Source: Corynebacterium durum (GTDB lineage Bacteria > Actinomycetota > Actinomycetes > Mycobacteriales > Mycobacteriaceae). From it: 64,000 nucleotides of DNA. The translations under genes were made by a program, and so were the position numbers. The notes beneath the pieces are model-generated. The model was not told the DNA's origin. It saw only the letters and a program-made list of their open reading frames with translations, and did no database searches. Shown in pieces: positions 17,791-27,222 of the stretch. Positions within the stretch are counted from its first letter, which is position 1. The number at the start of each line of letters is the position of its first letter. The stretch covers positions 248,001 to 312,000 of the forward strand of contig NZ_CP047200.1 in assembly GCF_030408675.1 (NCBI RefSeq), read 5' to 3'.

Positions 17791-18542
17791 CTTCACTGTT
17801 GCTGTGCGCGGGCGCGTTGCTTGTGCCCGATGCCGCGCCGCTGCATCGCATTACGGAGCGAAAAAACTGGAAGAAAACACCAGCGCTTGCCGTGTTGCTG
17901 TTGGTCCTGTTGAAAGGGCCGGTGAGCCTGATCCTCAGTGCGATGCTGGTGGTCGGGACTATCGTCTGGGCGATCCGCACCGCGCGCCAGCGCGCCCGAG
18001 CCACAGCGATACGTTCGCACACCAGCACGTTCTTGGGGTTCGTGATTGGAGACCTGCGCGCCGGGAACGGCATGCCGCACGCGTTGGGGGTGGCGGTTGA
18101 TTCGCTCAGCTCTGATGCGCCTTCGGAGCTTCGTGACGCCGTGCGAGTCGCCGCCGCTCGGTCCGCTGGAGGTGGCGATGGTCCCAATGTTCTTATCAGT
18201 TCCTCCTGCCCCGACCTGGTCCGTGTGGGGCAACTCTGGAAGCTAGCAGCACGGCACGGTATTCCGCTGGTGGCGCTGTGCGAAAATGCCCAAAGGCGTA
18301 TCGACGCCCAGCTCACCCACGCTGCTGCGACGCGTGCTGCGCTGCAGGGGCCTAAGGCCACAGCGATGGTGTTGAGCATTCTTCCGGTTGTGGGGATTGG
18401 CATGGGTGGACTGTTGGGGGCGGATCCGCTGCACTTCCTACTCGGGGGCGGCACTGGGGGAGTCCTCCTGGTGGCGGGTACCGGATTGACCACAGCTGGT
18501 TTTGTCTGGTCGCAACGAATCATGGGGAAGGCGACATCATGA
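17787..18542 (+). CDS. tadB: TadB-like inner-membrane pilus protein
   Basis: This 251-residue protein has hydrophobic segments near the N-terminus (about 1-14), at about 32-62, and at the C-terminus (two helices after 190), with a type II secretion F domain between. With TadC it forms the membrane platform on which TadA acts. The ATG at 17787 overlaps the tadA stop, which fixes the start; the open frame further upstream lies within tadA. Its own stop overlaps the next start. Confidence 0.87.
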   Translation: MTSLLLCAGALLVPDAAPLHRITERKNWKKTPALAVLLLVLLKGPVSLILSAMLVVGTIVWAIRTARQRARATAIRSHTSTFLGFVIGDLRAGNGMPHALGVAVDSLSSDAPSELRDAVRVAAARSAGGGDGPNVLISSSCPDLVRVGQLWKLAARHGIPLVALCENAQRRIDAQLTHAAATRAALQGPKATAMVLSILPVVGIGMGGLLGADPLHFLLGGGTGGVLLVAGTGLTTAGFVWSQRIMGKATS

Positions 18543-19072
18543 TGCTGCTAGCTTTAGCCTGTCTCGTGCTGGCTACGACGGTGGGGGTGGCACCGTCGAT
18601 GCGGATTGAGCGGAAGGCGTCGATACGCGTGCGTGACGGCCCCACAGACATCCTGGCCATTGCGGCTGATATTGAGTTGTTCGCTGCCTGCATTCACTCG
18701 GGACTCAGCACTGCGCACGCCGCTACGGCGGTGGCAAGCGTCAGTGAGAACGAGCAATGGCGCAGCGTACAGGCCCTTCTTGCCATCGGGGTGGGTGCTG
18801 GGCGGGCGTGGGAACCCATGCGCGGCATCGAAGGGTTGGGGGAACTCGCCGCACTGGCCACCATGTCTGAACGTTCCGGGGGCGCGTTATCGACGGGGTG
18901 CGAACGCATTGTGGACAAACTTCGTAACGACACCGCGCACGCGGCCACCGCCGCAGCCGAACGGGCAGGCGTACTCATTGCCCTGCCCCTTGCAGTGTGC
19001 TATCTACCTGCATTTTTCATCCTGGGACTGGCACCAACGGTGATCAGCCTCGGGGCAACCATGTTGAACTAA
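18539..19072 (+). CDS. tadC: TadC-like inner-membrane pilus protein
   Basis: This 177-residue protein is shorter than typical proteobacterial TadC (about 300) but has the same plan: N-terminal helix, a soluble F-domain part (A-A-D-I-E-L-F-A-A-C, about 40-50) and C-terminal membrane helices. It starts at ATG 18539 overlapping tadB by 4 bp, or at the adjacent ATG 18542. The short form is usual for actinobacterial tad operons. Confidence 0.83.
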   Translation: MMLLALACLVLATTVGVAPSMRIERKASIRVRDGPTDILAIAADIELFAACIHSGLSTAHAATAVASVSENEQWRSVQALLAIGVGAGRAWEPMRGIEGLGELAALATMSERSGGALSTGCERIVDKLRNDTAHAATAAAERAGVLIALPLAVCYLPAFFILGLAPTVISLGATMLN

Positions 19073-19083
19073 AGGAGTAAAAA

Positions 19084-19260
19084 ATGTTGCAGCAACTTCA
19101 GCAATTTCATAGCGATGATCGCGGAATGAGCACCATCGAATACGCGCTGGGCAGCCTCGCCGCAGCGGCGCTCGCCGGGGCGTTGTACCTGGTGGTCAGC
19201 GGCGGCGGAATCAGCGAAGCCCTGCAGGGCATCATCACGGATGCGTTGAGCCGACGTTAA
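19084..19260 (+). CDS. Flp pilin-like small protein (DUF4244)
   Basis: This 58-residue product has a short charged leader ending in G-M-S-T-I-E-Y, followed by one hydrophobic helix. That matches the Flp prepilin pattern, in which cleavage after Gly leaves a pilin beginning near x4-E-Y. AGGAG lies 7 nt upstream of the ATG. Its stop is directly followed by the TadE start. No prepilin peptidase gene is present in this cluster, so processing would rely on an enzyme elsewhere. Confidence 0.88.
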   Translation: MLQQLQQFHSDDRGMSTIEYALGSLAAAALAGALYLVVSGGGISEALQGIITDALSRR

Positions 19261-19548
19261 ATGAACGACACAGGATCCGTCACCATTGAAGCCGCCCTAG
19301 CGCTCAGCTCATTGGTGCTGGTGGGGGCACTCATGGTGAGTGGATTAGTGACCCTGGCGGACTACATCGCCGCTGTTGACGCCGCCGGTGCAGCCGCCAG
19401 GGCGCACGCCATTGGCACCGAGTACACACCGCCACGGGGAACCGTCGATATTGCTCACGATGGCGAGCTGGTGCGGGCAGTGGCGAAAGTCCCCAGCCCG
19501 CTAGGCACCATGGAGGCCGAGGCTGTGTACCCGGCTGAGAAACCATGA
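19261..19548 (+). CDS. TadE-like pseudopilin
   Basis: This 95-residue protein has the TadE N-terminal signature S-V-T-I-E-A-A-L-A within a hydrophobic helix (about 5-32), where Glu follows the predicted processing site, then an extracellular domain with a short beta-rich tail. TadE-type minor pilins contribute to pilus assembly. The ATG abuts the previous stop and the end overlaps the next start by 4 bp. Confidence 0.86.
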   Translation: MNDTGSVTIEAALALSSLVLVGALMVSGLVTLADYIAAVDAAGAAARAHAIGTEYTPPRGTVDIAHDGELVRAVAKVPSPLGTMEAEAVYPAEKP

Positions 19549-19838
19549 GCAGCATCACCACCGCAGGGATTGTCGCTGCGCTGGTGAGTGTGTTTCTCAC
19601 CATTGCGTGGCTGGGTGGCATGGTGGTGGACAAGCACCGCGCTCAAACTGCCAGCGACCTCGCTGCCGTGGCTGGTGCCTACGCCGCTTACTACGGGCGG
19701 GATGCATGTTCGGCTGCTGATCGGGTGGCTGTTGTGAATGGCGCGTCGGTCGTTGAATGTTCCGTTGACGGGCTGGATGTGACCATACGGGCACGGTCCG
19801 GTGGGCAGGAGGCCGTAGCGAAGGCTGGGCCGGTATAG
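19545..19838 (+). CDS. TadG-like protein (helicase/secretion-neighbourhood TadE-like)
   Basis: This 97-residue protein has an N-terminal helix (about 5-26) and the D-K-H-R-A-Q-T-A-S-D-L-A-A-V-A-G-A pattern (about 29-45) of the Rv3654c-type family found at the end of actinobacterial tad operons beside a helicase gene. Two cysteines (about 55 and 70) may form a disulfide outside the cell. It closes the operon; no clear terminator follows. Confidence 0.84.
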   Translation: MSSITTAGIVAALVSVFLTIAWLGGMVVDKHRAQTASDLAAVAGAYAAYYGRDACSAADRVAVVNGASVVECSVDGLDVTIRARSGGQEAVAKAGPV

Positions 19839-19960
19839 GGCGGAGCGCTTGTGGAGCGGCGTAAAGTTTATCGAAAATTTTTCCTATTTTTGGTTGCTAC
19901 AGGCGATGAGGTTTGGTAGAGTAGGTGCTAGGAAAGAATTTTTGGTATCTCGGGGAAAAT

Positions 19961-21124
19961 ATGACTGAAACAACAGCATATTACACGTGTTGCGATCCTG
20001 CTGATCCGTGCGCGTGTATGTCCATGCGCACCAACTACAACTTCCTCTGCGACTGGTTGGCGCTGTTCCCAGATGGTTTGGAGGAAGTGGATGAGGATTC
20101 CTTTATCCGCTGCCTTGTTGTGGGAACGGGGCTAGGGTGCGGGGTTATTCGCACAAACCTCTATATCGCAGATCAGCTCAAACGCATGCCTCGCTTGTGC
20201 GAATTTGCCTTAACTATGCGACACCTTGACCGTGCCCGCTTGGTGGCAATCGAACATGCCTGTGTCTCTGTGAAAGACGAACTCCTTCCGCTTGTTGAGG
20301 AAGAGATAATCCGTCTGCTCACCCCCACCAAGCCTCGGCAAATGCTCATCACCGCACGCACCATCACCGAAAAGATCAAGGAGATTATCACCCAGATAGA
20401 TCCACCTGCAGCGGAACGCTCCGCCTACGAATCCGAGGAACAACTCGATATGTCGCATCAGCCCGATGGCATATCAACCCTCACCTGTACATTCCGCGCC
20501 GATGAAGGCCATGAGGTGCACACGATCCTGAAATCCGTGGCGGCCAGGGAACACTGCACTCAAGCTCAAGCGCTACTACAGTTAATCCGCCAGCAAACCA
20601 CAGCCACTGTCGTGCTGAACCTCTATGCGCCACAAGACAAACACCAGCCCGTCAACTTCGGCGGCACCCATACTCTTGATGCCACTGCTGCTGCAGAATG
20701 GCTTGACCGGGTGACGCGCACTCGTGACATTGACTGCTACGCCAACGCGCACACCCCTGCCTACCGCATCCCCGAAGCAATGAAAGCCTTTGTGAAAGGC
20801 CGCGACGGTGGCTGCCGCTTCCCAGGCTGTGGCGCACGCGCCGAGGTGTGCGACATCGACCACGTTGTTCCCTATGACCAAGGTGGAGCCACCGCGCCAG
20901 CCAACCTCCAATGCCTGTGTCGCCGCTGCCATAACCTCAAAACCGACGGCATGGTAACCGCCACTATCACCAAGGACGCCACCGTCGCCTGGACCATGCC
21001 CGACGGCAGTACCGTGACAACCATGCCCCAAGGACCAGTGGCACCCACCATCAAGCACCGTGACAGCCGCTGGGCAGTAAGCATCGCGGGACGTCGCAAA
21101 CGACGAATCAACCGAGCCGCTTAA
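19961..21124 (+). CDS. HNH endonuclease-domain protein (DUF222/13E12-like)
   Basis: This 387-residue protein has a long helical N-terminal region (DUF222-like) and a C-terminal HNH domain: C-R-F-P-G-C (about 285), D-I-D-H-V-V-P near 300, and L-C-R-R-C-H-N with the final His-Asn. Such proteins are multi-copy in corynebacteria and mycobacteria and act as nicking or homing-type nucleases, though few are characterised. It splits tad from the helicase, which are neighbours in other actinobacteria, so it was probably inserted. ATG 19961 chosen after GGGGA. The last 17 bp overlap the convergent helicase gene. Confidence 0.86.
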   Translation: MTETTAYYTCCDPADPCACMSMRTNYNFLCDWLALFPDGLEEVDEDSFIRCLVVGTGLGCGVIRTNLYIADQLKRMPRLCEFALTMRHLDRARLVAIEHACVSVKDELLPLVEEEIIRLLTPTKPRQMLITARTITEKIKEIITQIDPPAAERSAYESEEQLDMSHQPDGISTLTCTFRADEGHEVHTILKSVAAREHCTQAQALLQLIRQQTTATVVLNLYAPQDKHQPVNFGGTHTLDATAAAEWLDRVTRTRDIDCYANAHTPAYRIPEAMKAFVKGRDGGCRFPGCGARAEVCDIDHVVPYDQGGATAPANLQCLCRRCHNLKTDGMVTATITKDATVAWTMPDGSTVTTMPQGPVAPTIKHRDSRWAVSIAGRRKRRINRAA

Positions 21125-23201
21125 TCACATCCCCCAGAAGTTCCAGTGCCCCGGCCTTATCTAACGGCTCGTTACCATTACCGCATTTCGGGGACTGCAC
21201 ACAGGAAGGACACCCAGACTCACACTCACACAAACGAATCGTCTCGTATGTTGCGGTCATCCACTCCTTGAACCGCCGGAAACCGCAGTCGACAAACCCT
21301 GCGCCGCCCTGCCCGTCGTAGATAAATATTGTCGGCATGCCCTCATACACTGTGGACAACCCGCCCAGATCCCAGCGGTCACATGTGGCGAAGAGCGGAA
21401 GCAGCCCAATCGCCGCATGCTCTGCCGCGTGCAGCGCGCCGGGACTGCCGTGTGCCGTGAACACTACCGCGCGTGTTTTCAGCACCTGCGGCGGCATGTC
21501 GAGGGGAATAATCTCTGAATCCCGCGTGTAGCCGATGACTTGCTCAGTAACTTCGACATCAACGTTGGATACCCAATCACTCACCTCGTCCAGGATGCGG
21601 ATGTTTTTGGTGGTGCGGGCATAGGTAGTCCACTCGGGCTCTTCTGGGTGGGCGAGGGCGAGGTCGTCATCAAGGGAATCAATGACAAACGATTCGCCTT
21701 GGTGCAGGTAAACCGCACCCGGATGCGTCTGCGTCATAGCTCTCGCCCGGTCAATGGTTCCCAACAGTCTGCCATCGGTGGAATCCACAATGGAAACCTC
21801 CGAACCGCCTCGAAGCGTTGCTGGTGCCTCCATGGCGTACCACCGTTTTCGGTGGCGCATGAGTTTTTCCGCAACAAGTTCTTCCACAACCTTTTCTGCA
21901 TGAAATTCTGCAATGTCTTCATCCGTGAGAGGAATTTCTACCGCTGCAGCCAGCATGTGTGTGCGCAGAACAAAAGGATTAGTCGGGTCGAATACGTGCT
22001 GCTCAAGCGGGCGGTCAAGAAGGGCTTCCGGGTGGTGCACCAGATACGTGTCCAGTGGATCATCCCGAGCAATAAACGCAGCCAGGGCGCCCTGACCACG
22101 GCGCCCAGCACGGCCTGCTTGCTGCCAAAACGATGCGACAGTGCCGGGATAGCCAGAAATTATCACCGTATCTAGCCCTCCCACATCAATGCCCAATTCC
22201 AAAGCATTCGTAGAGGCGACACCAAGGAGCTCCCCACTATCGAGCATGCGCTCCAGTTTGCGGCGATCCTCCGCAAGATAGCCGGAGCGATACGAGGCGA
22301 CGAGATGAGATAGGTCAATGCGACCCATCATCGCTAGTTCTTCCGCACAGCGCAGCGCCACTATTTCTGCCTGCCGCCGAGAGCGCACAAACCCCAAGGT
22401 CCGGGCACCTTCTGCGATGGAAGTGGCCATGAAGCCAGCGGCGTCGGCAACCGCAGATTTATCAGGCTGCCACAGCATGATGGTGCGGGCGCCGGCGGGG
22501 GAGGCGTCGTCAGTGACGGCGGTGACGGGAAGGCCGAGAAGTCGGGAAGCATGAGCGGCGGGATCCGCGGAGGTGGCGGAGGCGAAGAAAAAGGTTGGGT
22601 GCGAGCCGTAATGCGCGGCAATGCGACGCAGACGGCGTAATACTAAGGCCACGTGCGCGCCGAAAACGCCTCGGTAGGCATGGCATTCATCAACGACCAC
22701 GTACGTAAGGTGGCGGAATAACCGTTGCCACTGCTTGTGGTTCAGAAGAATCGTGTGCAGCATGTCGGGATTGGTGAACACCCAGCGCGCGGCATCACGG
22801 ATGTGGCGGCGGGCGTCGATAGGTGTGTCGCCGTCGTAAGGCGCGGCCTGAACATCGTGGCGAATGGAAGTGAGCTGGTCCGAACCCAGGGCCTTCGTGG
22901 GCGTGATGTACAGCGCGCAGGCGGTGGGGTCGTTCAGCAACGTCGTAATCACCGGCAGCTGGTACGCCAGCGACTTGCCCGAGGAGGTACCCGTGGCCAA
23001 CACCACATGTTCGCCGTTCCACGCGCGCTGCGCAGCCTCCGCCTGGTGCTCATAGAGCTTATCGACGTCGCGGACCACTGCCCACTCGGGCCACTCAGCG
23101 TAGCGGGCAGGGCGCGCCGGGAGAGTCACCATGTGAGTGCAGGTGCCCTGGTGGCGTTCGGTGATCAGAGAGGCGATTTCTTCGCCAAAAAAGCGGTTCA
23201 T
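21108..23201 (-). CDS. DEAD/DEAH-box helicase with DUF1998 (Hrq1/MrfA-like)
   Basis: This 697-residue superfamily 2 helicase has Walker A A-T-G-T-S-S-G-K-S (69-77), a D-E-C-H box, S-A-T (motif III) and the C-terminal DUF1998 zinc module with C-E-C-E-S-G-C-P-S-C. This is the YprA/MrfA and Hrq1 family; B. subtilis MrfA repairs mitomycin C damage. The ATG at 23201 is chosen because the conserved region begins there; the frame runs on across the cspA region but without likeness to the family. It is divergent from cspA. Confidence 0.9.
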   Translation of the reverse strand: MNRFFGEEIASLITERHQGTCTHMVTLPARPARYAEWPEWAVVRDVDKLYEHQAEAAQRAWNGEHVVLATGTSSGKSLAYQLPVITTLLNDPTACALYITPTKALGSDQLTSIRHDVQAAPYDGDTPIDARRHIRDAARWVFTNPDMLHTILLNHKQWQRLFRHLTYVVVDECHAYRGVFGAHVALVLRRLRRIAAHYGSHPTFFFASATSADPAAHASRLLGLPVTAVTDDASPAGARTIMLWQPDKSAVADAAGFMATSIAEGARTLGFVRSRRQAEIVALRCAEELAMMGRIDLSHLVASYRSGYLAEDRRKLERMLDSGELLGVASTNALELGIDVGGLDTVIISGYPGTVASFWQQAGRAGRRGQGALAAFIARDDPLDTYLVHHPEALLDRPLEQHVFDPTNPFVLRTHMLAAAVEIPLTDEDIAEFHAEKVVEELVAEKLMRHRKRWYAMEAPATLRGGSEVSIVDSTDGRLLGTIDRARAMTQTHPGAVYLHQGESFVIDSLDDDLALAHPEEPEWTTYARTTKNIRILDEVSDWVSNVDVEVTEQVIGYTRDSEIIPLDMPPQVLKTRAVVFTAHGSPGALHAAEHAAIGLLPLFATCDRWDLGGLSTVYEGMPTIFIYDGQGGAGFVDCGFRRFKEWMTATYETIRLCECESGCPSCVQSPKCGNGNEPLDKAGALELLGDVIKRLG

Positions 23202-23271
23202 TTCTGTGAATAATCTGTGAAATTGGGATAGGACTATCGCTGTGTCGCCAAAACGTGACACACTAGGTCTT

Positions 23272-23286
23272 GGTTGATTATCAACC
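23272..23286. promoter_or_regulatory. Palindrome in the cspA promoter/leader region
   Basis: GGTTGATTATCAACC is a 7-bp inverted repeat with one central base, about 50 bp upstream of the cspA start and 70 bp upstream of the helicase start. It could be an operator for either gene or part of the cold-shock mRNA leader. Confidence 0.4.
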
Positions 23287-23333
23287 CAATACTCTAAGCG
23301 GAGTGTTCGATAGCAAGAAAAGGTTTTAAAAGT

Positions 23334-23537
23334 ATGGCACAGGGAACTGTGAAGTGGTTCAACGCTGAGAAGGGCTTCGGCTTCATCGCGCCAGCCGACG
23401 GCTCCGACGACGTTTTCGTCCACTACTCCGAGATCCAGGGCAGTGGTTTCCGCACCTTGGTGGAAAATCAGCAAGTTGAGTTTGAGATCGGTGAAGGTGC
23501 CAAAGGGCTGCAGGCAGAGAAGGTTCGCGCCCTCTAA
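23334..23537 (+). CDS. cspA: Cold shock protein CspA-type
   Basis: This 67-residue protein is a single cold-shock domain with RNP1-like K-G-F-G-F-I and RNP2-like D-V-F-V-H-Y, which bind single-stranded RNA and DNA and keep mRNA unfolded. Residues begin A-Q-G-T-V-K-W-F as in all family members. A strong terminator follows at 23543, so it is monocistronic. Confidence 0.95.
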   Translation: MAQGTVKWFNAEKGFGFIAPADGSDDVFVHYSEIQGSGFRTLVENQQVEFEIGEGAKGLQAEKVRAL

Positions 23538-23542
23538 GAGAC

Positions 23543-23570
23543 ACACCCCCAGACACTGGGGGTGTTTTTG
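23543..23570 (+). terminator. Intrinsic terminator of cspA
   Basis: ACACCCCC (23543-23550) pairs with GGGGGTGT (23558-23565) across a 7-nt loop, followed by a T-run. It starts 6 bp after the cspA stop codon. Confidence 0.85.
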
Positions 23571-23699
23571 GTTGTAGGGGGATGCTGCTTGACAGGACGC
23601 GAGACACCCTGTTAGCAACATTAGAACAGCTTTCCCTTGAGAACTGTGTACGGTAGGCAAGGGAAGAAATAAAACTCGCGATATAAGGACGTACAACCC

Positions 23700-26600
23700 G
23701 TGGCAGCAAAAGGGACCAGGCGCCTCGTTATTGTCGAATCAGCGACAAAAGCCAAAAAAATCGCACCCTACCTGGGGTCGGATTACGTTGTTGAGGCGTC
23801 TGTGGGTCACATTCGTGACCTGCCCCGTGGTGCTGCCGACGTCCCAGCAAAATACAAGAAGGAAGCATGGGCGCGCCTTGGCGTGGACGTTGACCACGGG
23901 TTTACCGCGCTGTACGTGGTCAGCCCTGACAAAAAGAAAAAAGTCGCGGATTTGAAAGCCAAGCTCAAAGACGTTGACGAGCTTTTCCTGGCCACAGACC
24001 CCGACCGCGAAGGCGAAGCCATCGCATGGCACTTGCTGGAAGTATTGAAGCCAAAAGTTCCAGTGCGACGCATGGTGTTCAATGAGATCACTAAACCAGC
24101 GATCCTTGCCGCTGCCGAAAACACCCGCGAGCTGGACGACAACCTGGTGGATGCGCAGGAAACCCGCCGCATCCTAGACCGCCTGTACGGCTACGAAATT
24201 TCCCCGGTGCTGTGGAAAAAAGTCATGCCGCGGCTATCGGCTGGACGCGTGCAATCTGTGGCCACCCGCGTGATTGTGGAGCGCGAGCGCGAACGCATGG
24301 CCTTCGTACCCGCCACCTACTGGGACCTGACTGCCGAGTTGGACACCGGCAAAGACGATGGCGATAATCCGCGGCGCTTCAACGCGCGGTTGACCGCCGT
24401 GGACAAGCAGCGCGTGGCCGTGGGGCGCGACTTCAACGACAAAGGCGAACTGAAAAACAACGCCGTTGTCTTGAACGCGGACACCGCTCAGGCGCTGGCT
24501 GAGAACCTACACAAAGCCTCCATGAGTGTGGCAAATGTGGAGGAAAAGCCCTACACTCGCAAGCCGTATCCGCCGTTTATGACCTCCACGCTGCAGCAGG
24601 AGGCGGGACGTAAACTGCATTACACCTCCGAACGCACCATGCGTATCGCGCAGCGCCTGTACGAAAACGGGCACATTACCTATATGCGTACAGACTCCAC
24701 AACGCTGTCCGAGTCTGGCATCAGTGCTGCTCGTGCACAGGCACGCGAGCTATATGGCGCGGAATATGTTGCTGATGCCCCCAGGCAATACACGCGCAAG
24801 GTGAAAAACTCGCAGGAGGCCCACGAGGCGATCCGTCCGGCAGGTGAGACCTTTGCCACCCCGGGGCAGCTGCACAGCCAGCTTGATGCGGAAGAATTCA
24901 AGCTCTACGAGCTGATTTGGCAGCGCACTGTGGCCTCGCAAATGGCTGACGCGCGGGGAACGTCCATGAAAGTCACCATTAATGGTGTTGCTCGTACTGG
25001 CGAGGAATGTGAATTCTCCGCAACCGGACGCACCATCACTTTTCCCGGATTCCTCAAAGCCTATGTTGAGGTCTCTACTCTCGACGGCCGTGATGTCGCC
25101 GACAATGCCGAAAAGCGCCTGCCACGCCTGACGGCTGGCGACGCCCTGACTGCCGAGGACGTCACTGCCGATGGCCACTCCACCAACCCTCCGGCTCGCT
25201 ACACCGAAGCCAGCCTGGTGAAAAAAATGGAGGATCTGGGCATTGGACGCCCCTCCACCTACGCCTCCATTATCAAAACCATCCAAGACCGTGGCTACGT
25301 GTACTCCCGTGGCAACGCTTTGGTGCCATCATGGGTGGCGTTCGCAGTGGTTGGGCTCATGGAATCCAGCTTTGCGTCATTAGTTGACTACGACTTCACC
25401 TCCTCCATGGAGGACGAGCTCGACGATATTGCCACCGGCAATGAAGACCGCACCGACTGGCTCACCGGATTTTATTTCGGCAATGCTGATGCCTCCGACC
25501 GGACCGCCGAAACCGTGGCCCGACTGGGCGGTTTGAAAGCCCTGGTGCGCGATAACCTGGAGCATATCGACGCCCGGTTGGTCAACTCCCTGCACCTGTT
25601 CAACGATGCCGAAGGGCGAAGCATCGTGGTGCGCGTGGGGCGGTACGGCCCGTACCTGGAGCGTGTGGTGGGCGTCGATAAGAACGGCGAACCAGAGCAC
25701 CAGCGCGCCAACCTGCCGGACAGCGTGACCCCCGACGAGCTGACGCTTGAGGTGGCGGAGAAGCTGTTCGCCACGCCGCAAAGCGGGCGGGAGCTGGGCG
25801 TGAACCCGGCGAACGGGCGCATGGTGGTGGCTAAAGAAGGACGCTACGGCGCGTACGTCACCGAAGTGGTGACCGATGCGGAACGTGAAAGCGCCGCTGA
25901 AGTTGCCGAGAAAAAGATCGCAGAGGAACGGGCCGCCGAGGACGCGCAGCGCGCCGCCGAAGGTAAACGGGCGAAAAACTGGGAAACCAAAACGGCGATA
26001 GCGCAAAAAGAAAAACGCCTCGAACAGCTTATTCAGGAAATTCTCAAACCTGAAAGCCAATCGTTGTTCAGCACCATGGAGACCTCCACCGTCACCTTGG
26101 ATGATGCGCTGCAGCTGCTCAGCCTGCCACGTGAAGTCGGCGTGGCGCCTGATGGGGAAGTGATCACTGCGCAGAACGGTCGCTACGGGCCGTACCTGAA
26201 GAAAGGCAGCGATTCCCGGTCGCTCGCCAGCGAAGCGCAACTGCTCACCATCACTCTCGACGAGGCACTGGCGATCTACGCCGAGCCGAAACGACGAGGG
26301 CGCAGCGCGCCGCAGGCGATCCGAGTGCTCGGCAACAACGATGTCTCCGGCAAGCCCATGCTCATCAAAGATGGGCGCTTCGGTGCGTACGTCACCGACG
26401 GCGAAACCAACGCGTCGCTTCGACGCGGCGACACCCCCGAGACGCTTACCGACGCCCGAGCCTGCGAACTACTCTCCGAGAGGCGTGCCAAAGACGCCGA
26501 AAACCCCAAGAAGGCAACAAAAAAGGCGGCGAAAAAGACGACGAAGAAGACCACTAAGAAAGCCACGAAAAAAGCGACCAAGAAGGTGGCTAAGAGGTAG
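23700..26600 (+). CDS. topA: DNA topoisomerase I
   Basis: This 966-residue type IA enzyme relaxes negative supercoils. The Toprim domain begins V-E-S-A-T-K-A-K-K-I and contains D-P-D-R-E-G-E-A; the active-site Tyr lies in T-Y-M-R-T-D-S (about 327). The C-terminal third carries repeated actinobacterial TopA modules (R-Y-G-P-Y and R-Y-G-A-Y segments) rather than zinc fingers, ending in a lysine-rich tail (about 935-966) that supports processive relaxation in mycobacteria. GTG start with AAGGAC upstream. No downstream terminator is evident. Confidence 0.95.
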   Translation: MAAKGTRRLVIVESATKAKKIAPYLGSDYVVEASVGHIRDLPRGAADVPAKYKKEAWARLGVDVDHGFTALYVVSPDKKKKVADLKAKLKDVDELFLATDPDREGEAIAWHLLEVLKPKVPVRRMVFNEITKPAILAAAENTRELDDNLVDAQETRRILDRLYGYEISPVLWKKVMPRLSAGRVQSVATRVIVERERERMAFVPATYWDLTAELDTGKDDGDNPRRFNARLTAVDKQRVAVGRDFNDKGELKNNAVVLNADTAQALAENLHKASMSVANVEEKPYTRKPYPPFMTSTLQQEAGRKLHYTSERTMRIAQRLYENGHITYMRTDSTTLSESGISAARAQARELYGAEYVADAPRQYTRKVKNSQEAHEAIRPAGETFATPGQLHSQLDAEEFKLYELIWQRTVASQMADARGTSMKVTINGVARTGEECEFSATGRTITFPGFLKAYVEVSTLDGRDVADNAEKRLPRLTAGDALTAEDVTADGHSTNPPARYTEASLVKKMEDLGIGRPSTYASIIKTIQDRGYVYSRGNALVPSWVAFAVVGLMESSFASLVDYDFTSSMEDELDDIATGNEDRTDWLTGFYFGNADASDRTAETVARLGGLKALVRDNLEHIDARLVNSLHLFNDAEGRSIVVRVGRYGPYLERVVGVDKNGEPEHQRANLPDSVTPDELTLEVAEKLFATPQSGRELGVNPANGRMVVAKEGRYGAYVTEVVTDAERESAAEVAEKKIAEERAAEDAQRAAEGKRAKNWETKTAIAQKEKRLEQLIQEILKPESQSLFSTMETSTVTLDDALQLLSLPREVGVAPDGEVITAQNGRYGPYLKKGSDSRSLASEAQLLTITLDEALAIYAEPKRRGRSAPQAIRVLGNNDVSGKPMLIKDGRFGAYVTDGETNASLRRGDTPETLTDARACELLSERRAKDAENPKKATKKAAKKTTKKTTKKATKKATKKVAKR

Positions 26601-26606
26601 CGTCGT

Positions 26607-27025
26607 CTAAAGCGCCGATACGGCGGTATTCAAAAAGATGCCGGTGAAGCCTAGTGTCGTGGAGAAAGCGCTGATGACCGGCAATATATCAAGGATGTGC
26701 TTCCAGCGTTTTCTCACACTAATTTTTCGTGCGCTTCGAGTTAGTTCACGAGCCAATCTAGTTCGCACATGCTTGTTGTTCTTTTTATCGCTCGTTGCTT
26801 CTATGCGCACAGTCAGCCAGTCCGCAGCCTCAGCTTTACGCGCAATTTCATTGAGGAGCACTGTCCAACGCCGCGCAACCCATGCACAATGATTCCTCTG
26901 TTATGTAAGCCGCGTGCGGTGCGAGAAATCATCGTGTTGATGAGTGTGAGCTCGGTTGACCTGCCGACGAGGACAGCAGGATGGATACCTGCTCGGGGGT
27001 ATGGGTTGAGTGCTTGGTCAATGAC
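26607..27025 (-). pseudogene. Broken AAA ATPase gene (frameshift in Walker A)
   Basis: Reading the minus strand from about 27025, one frame encodes N-P-Y-P-R-A-G ... L-V-G-R-S-T-E-L ... H-G-L-R-G-V-G, the start of a known actinobacterial ATP-binding family with consensus G-L-R-G-V-G-K-T-V-L-L-N-E. At 26863/26864 the frame breaks; the next frame resumes exactly with V-L-L-N-E-I-A-R-K and runs to 26607. Adding the four bases AAGA at that point restores G-K-T-V. The remnant is also far shorter than the usual length of about 400 residues and lacks a good start codon. The remaining DNA to 27222 holds no gene that I can support. Confidence 0.65.
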
Positions 27026-27222
27026 TCAAGTCGATAGCAAAAAATAGTGAAAATTTTTCACACTGTGCCCGACTCCGAAAAATTACATTTTTAAAAATAA
27101 TTCTCATTAATGCTTTGGCTGAGTGGCCTGGTAGAGCGTCTTTTGTTGCCTGCATCTAAGACCTGTTCGCCAGCTTGGGGTGGCTTCATGGTGTCGGTTG
27201 CCTCTGGCATGCATGTGATCTC

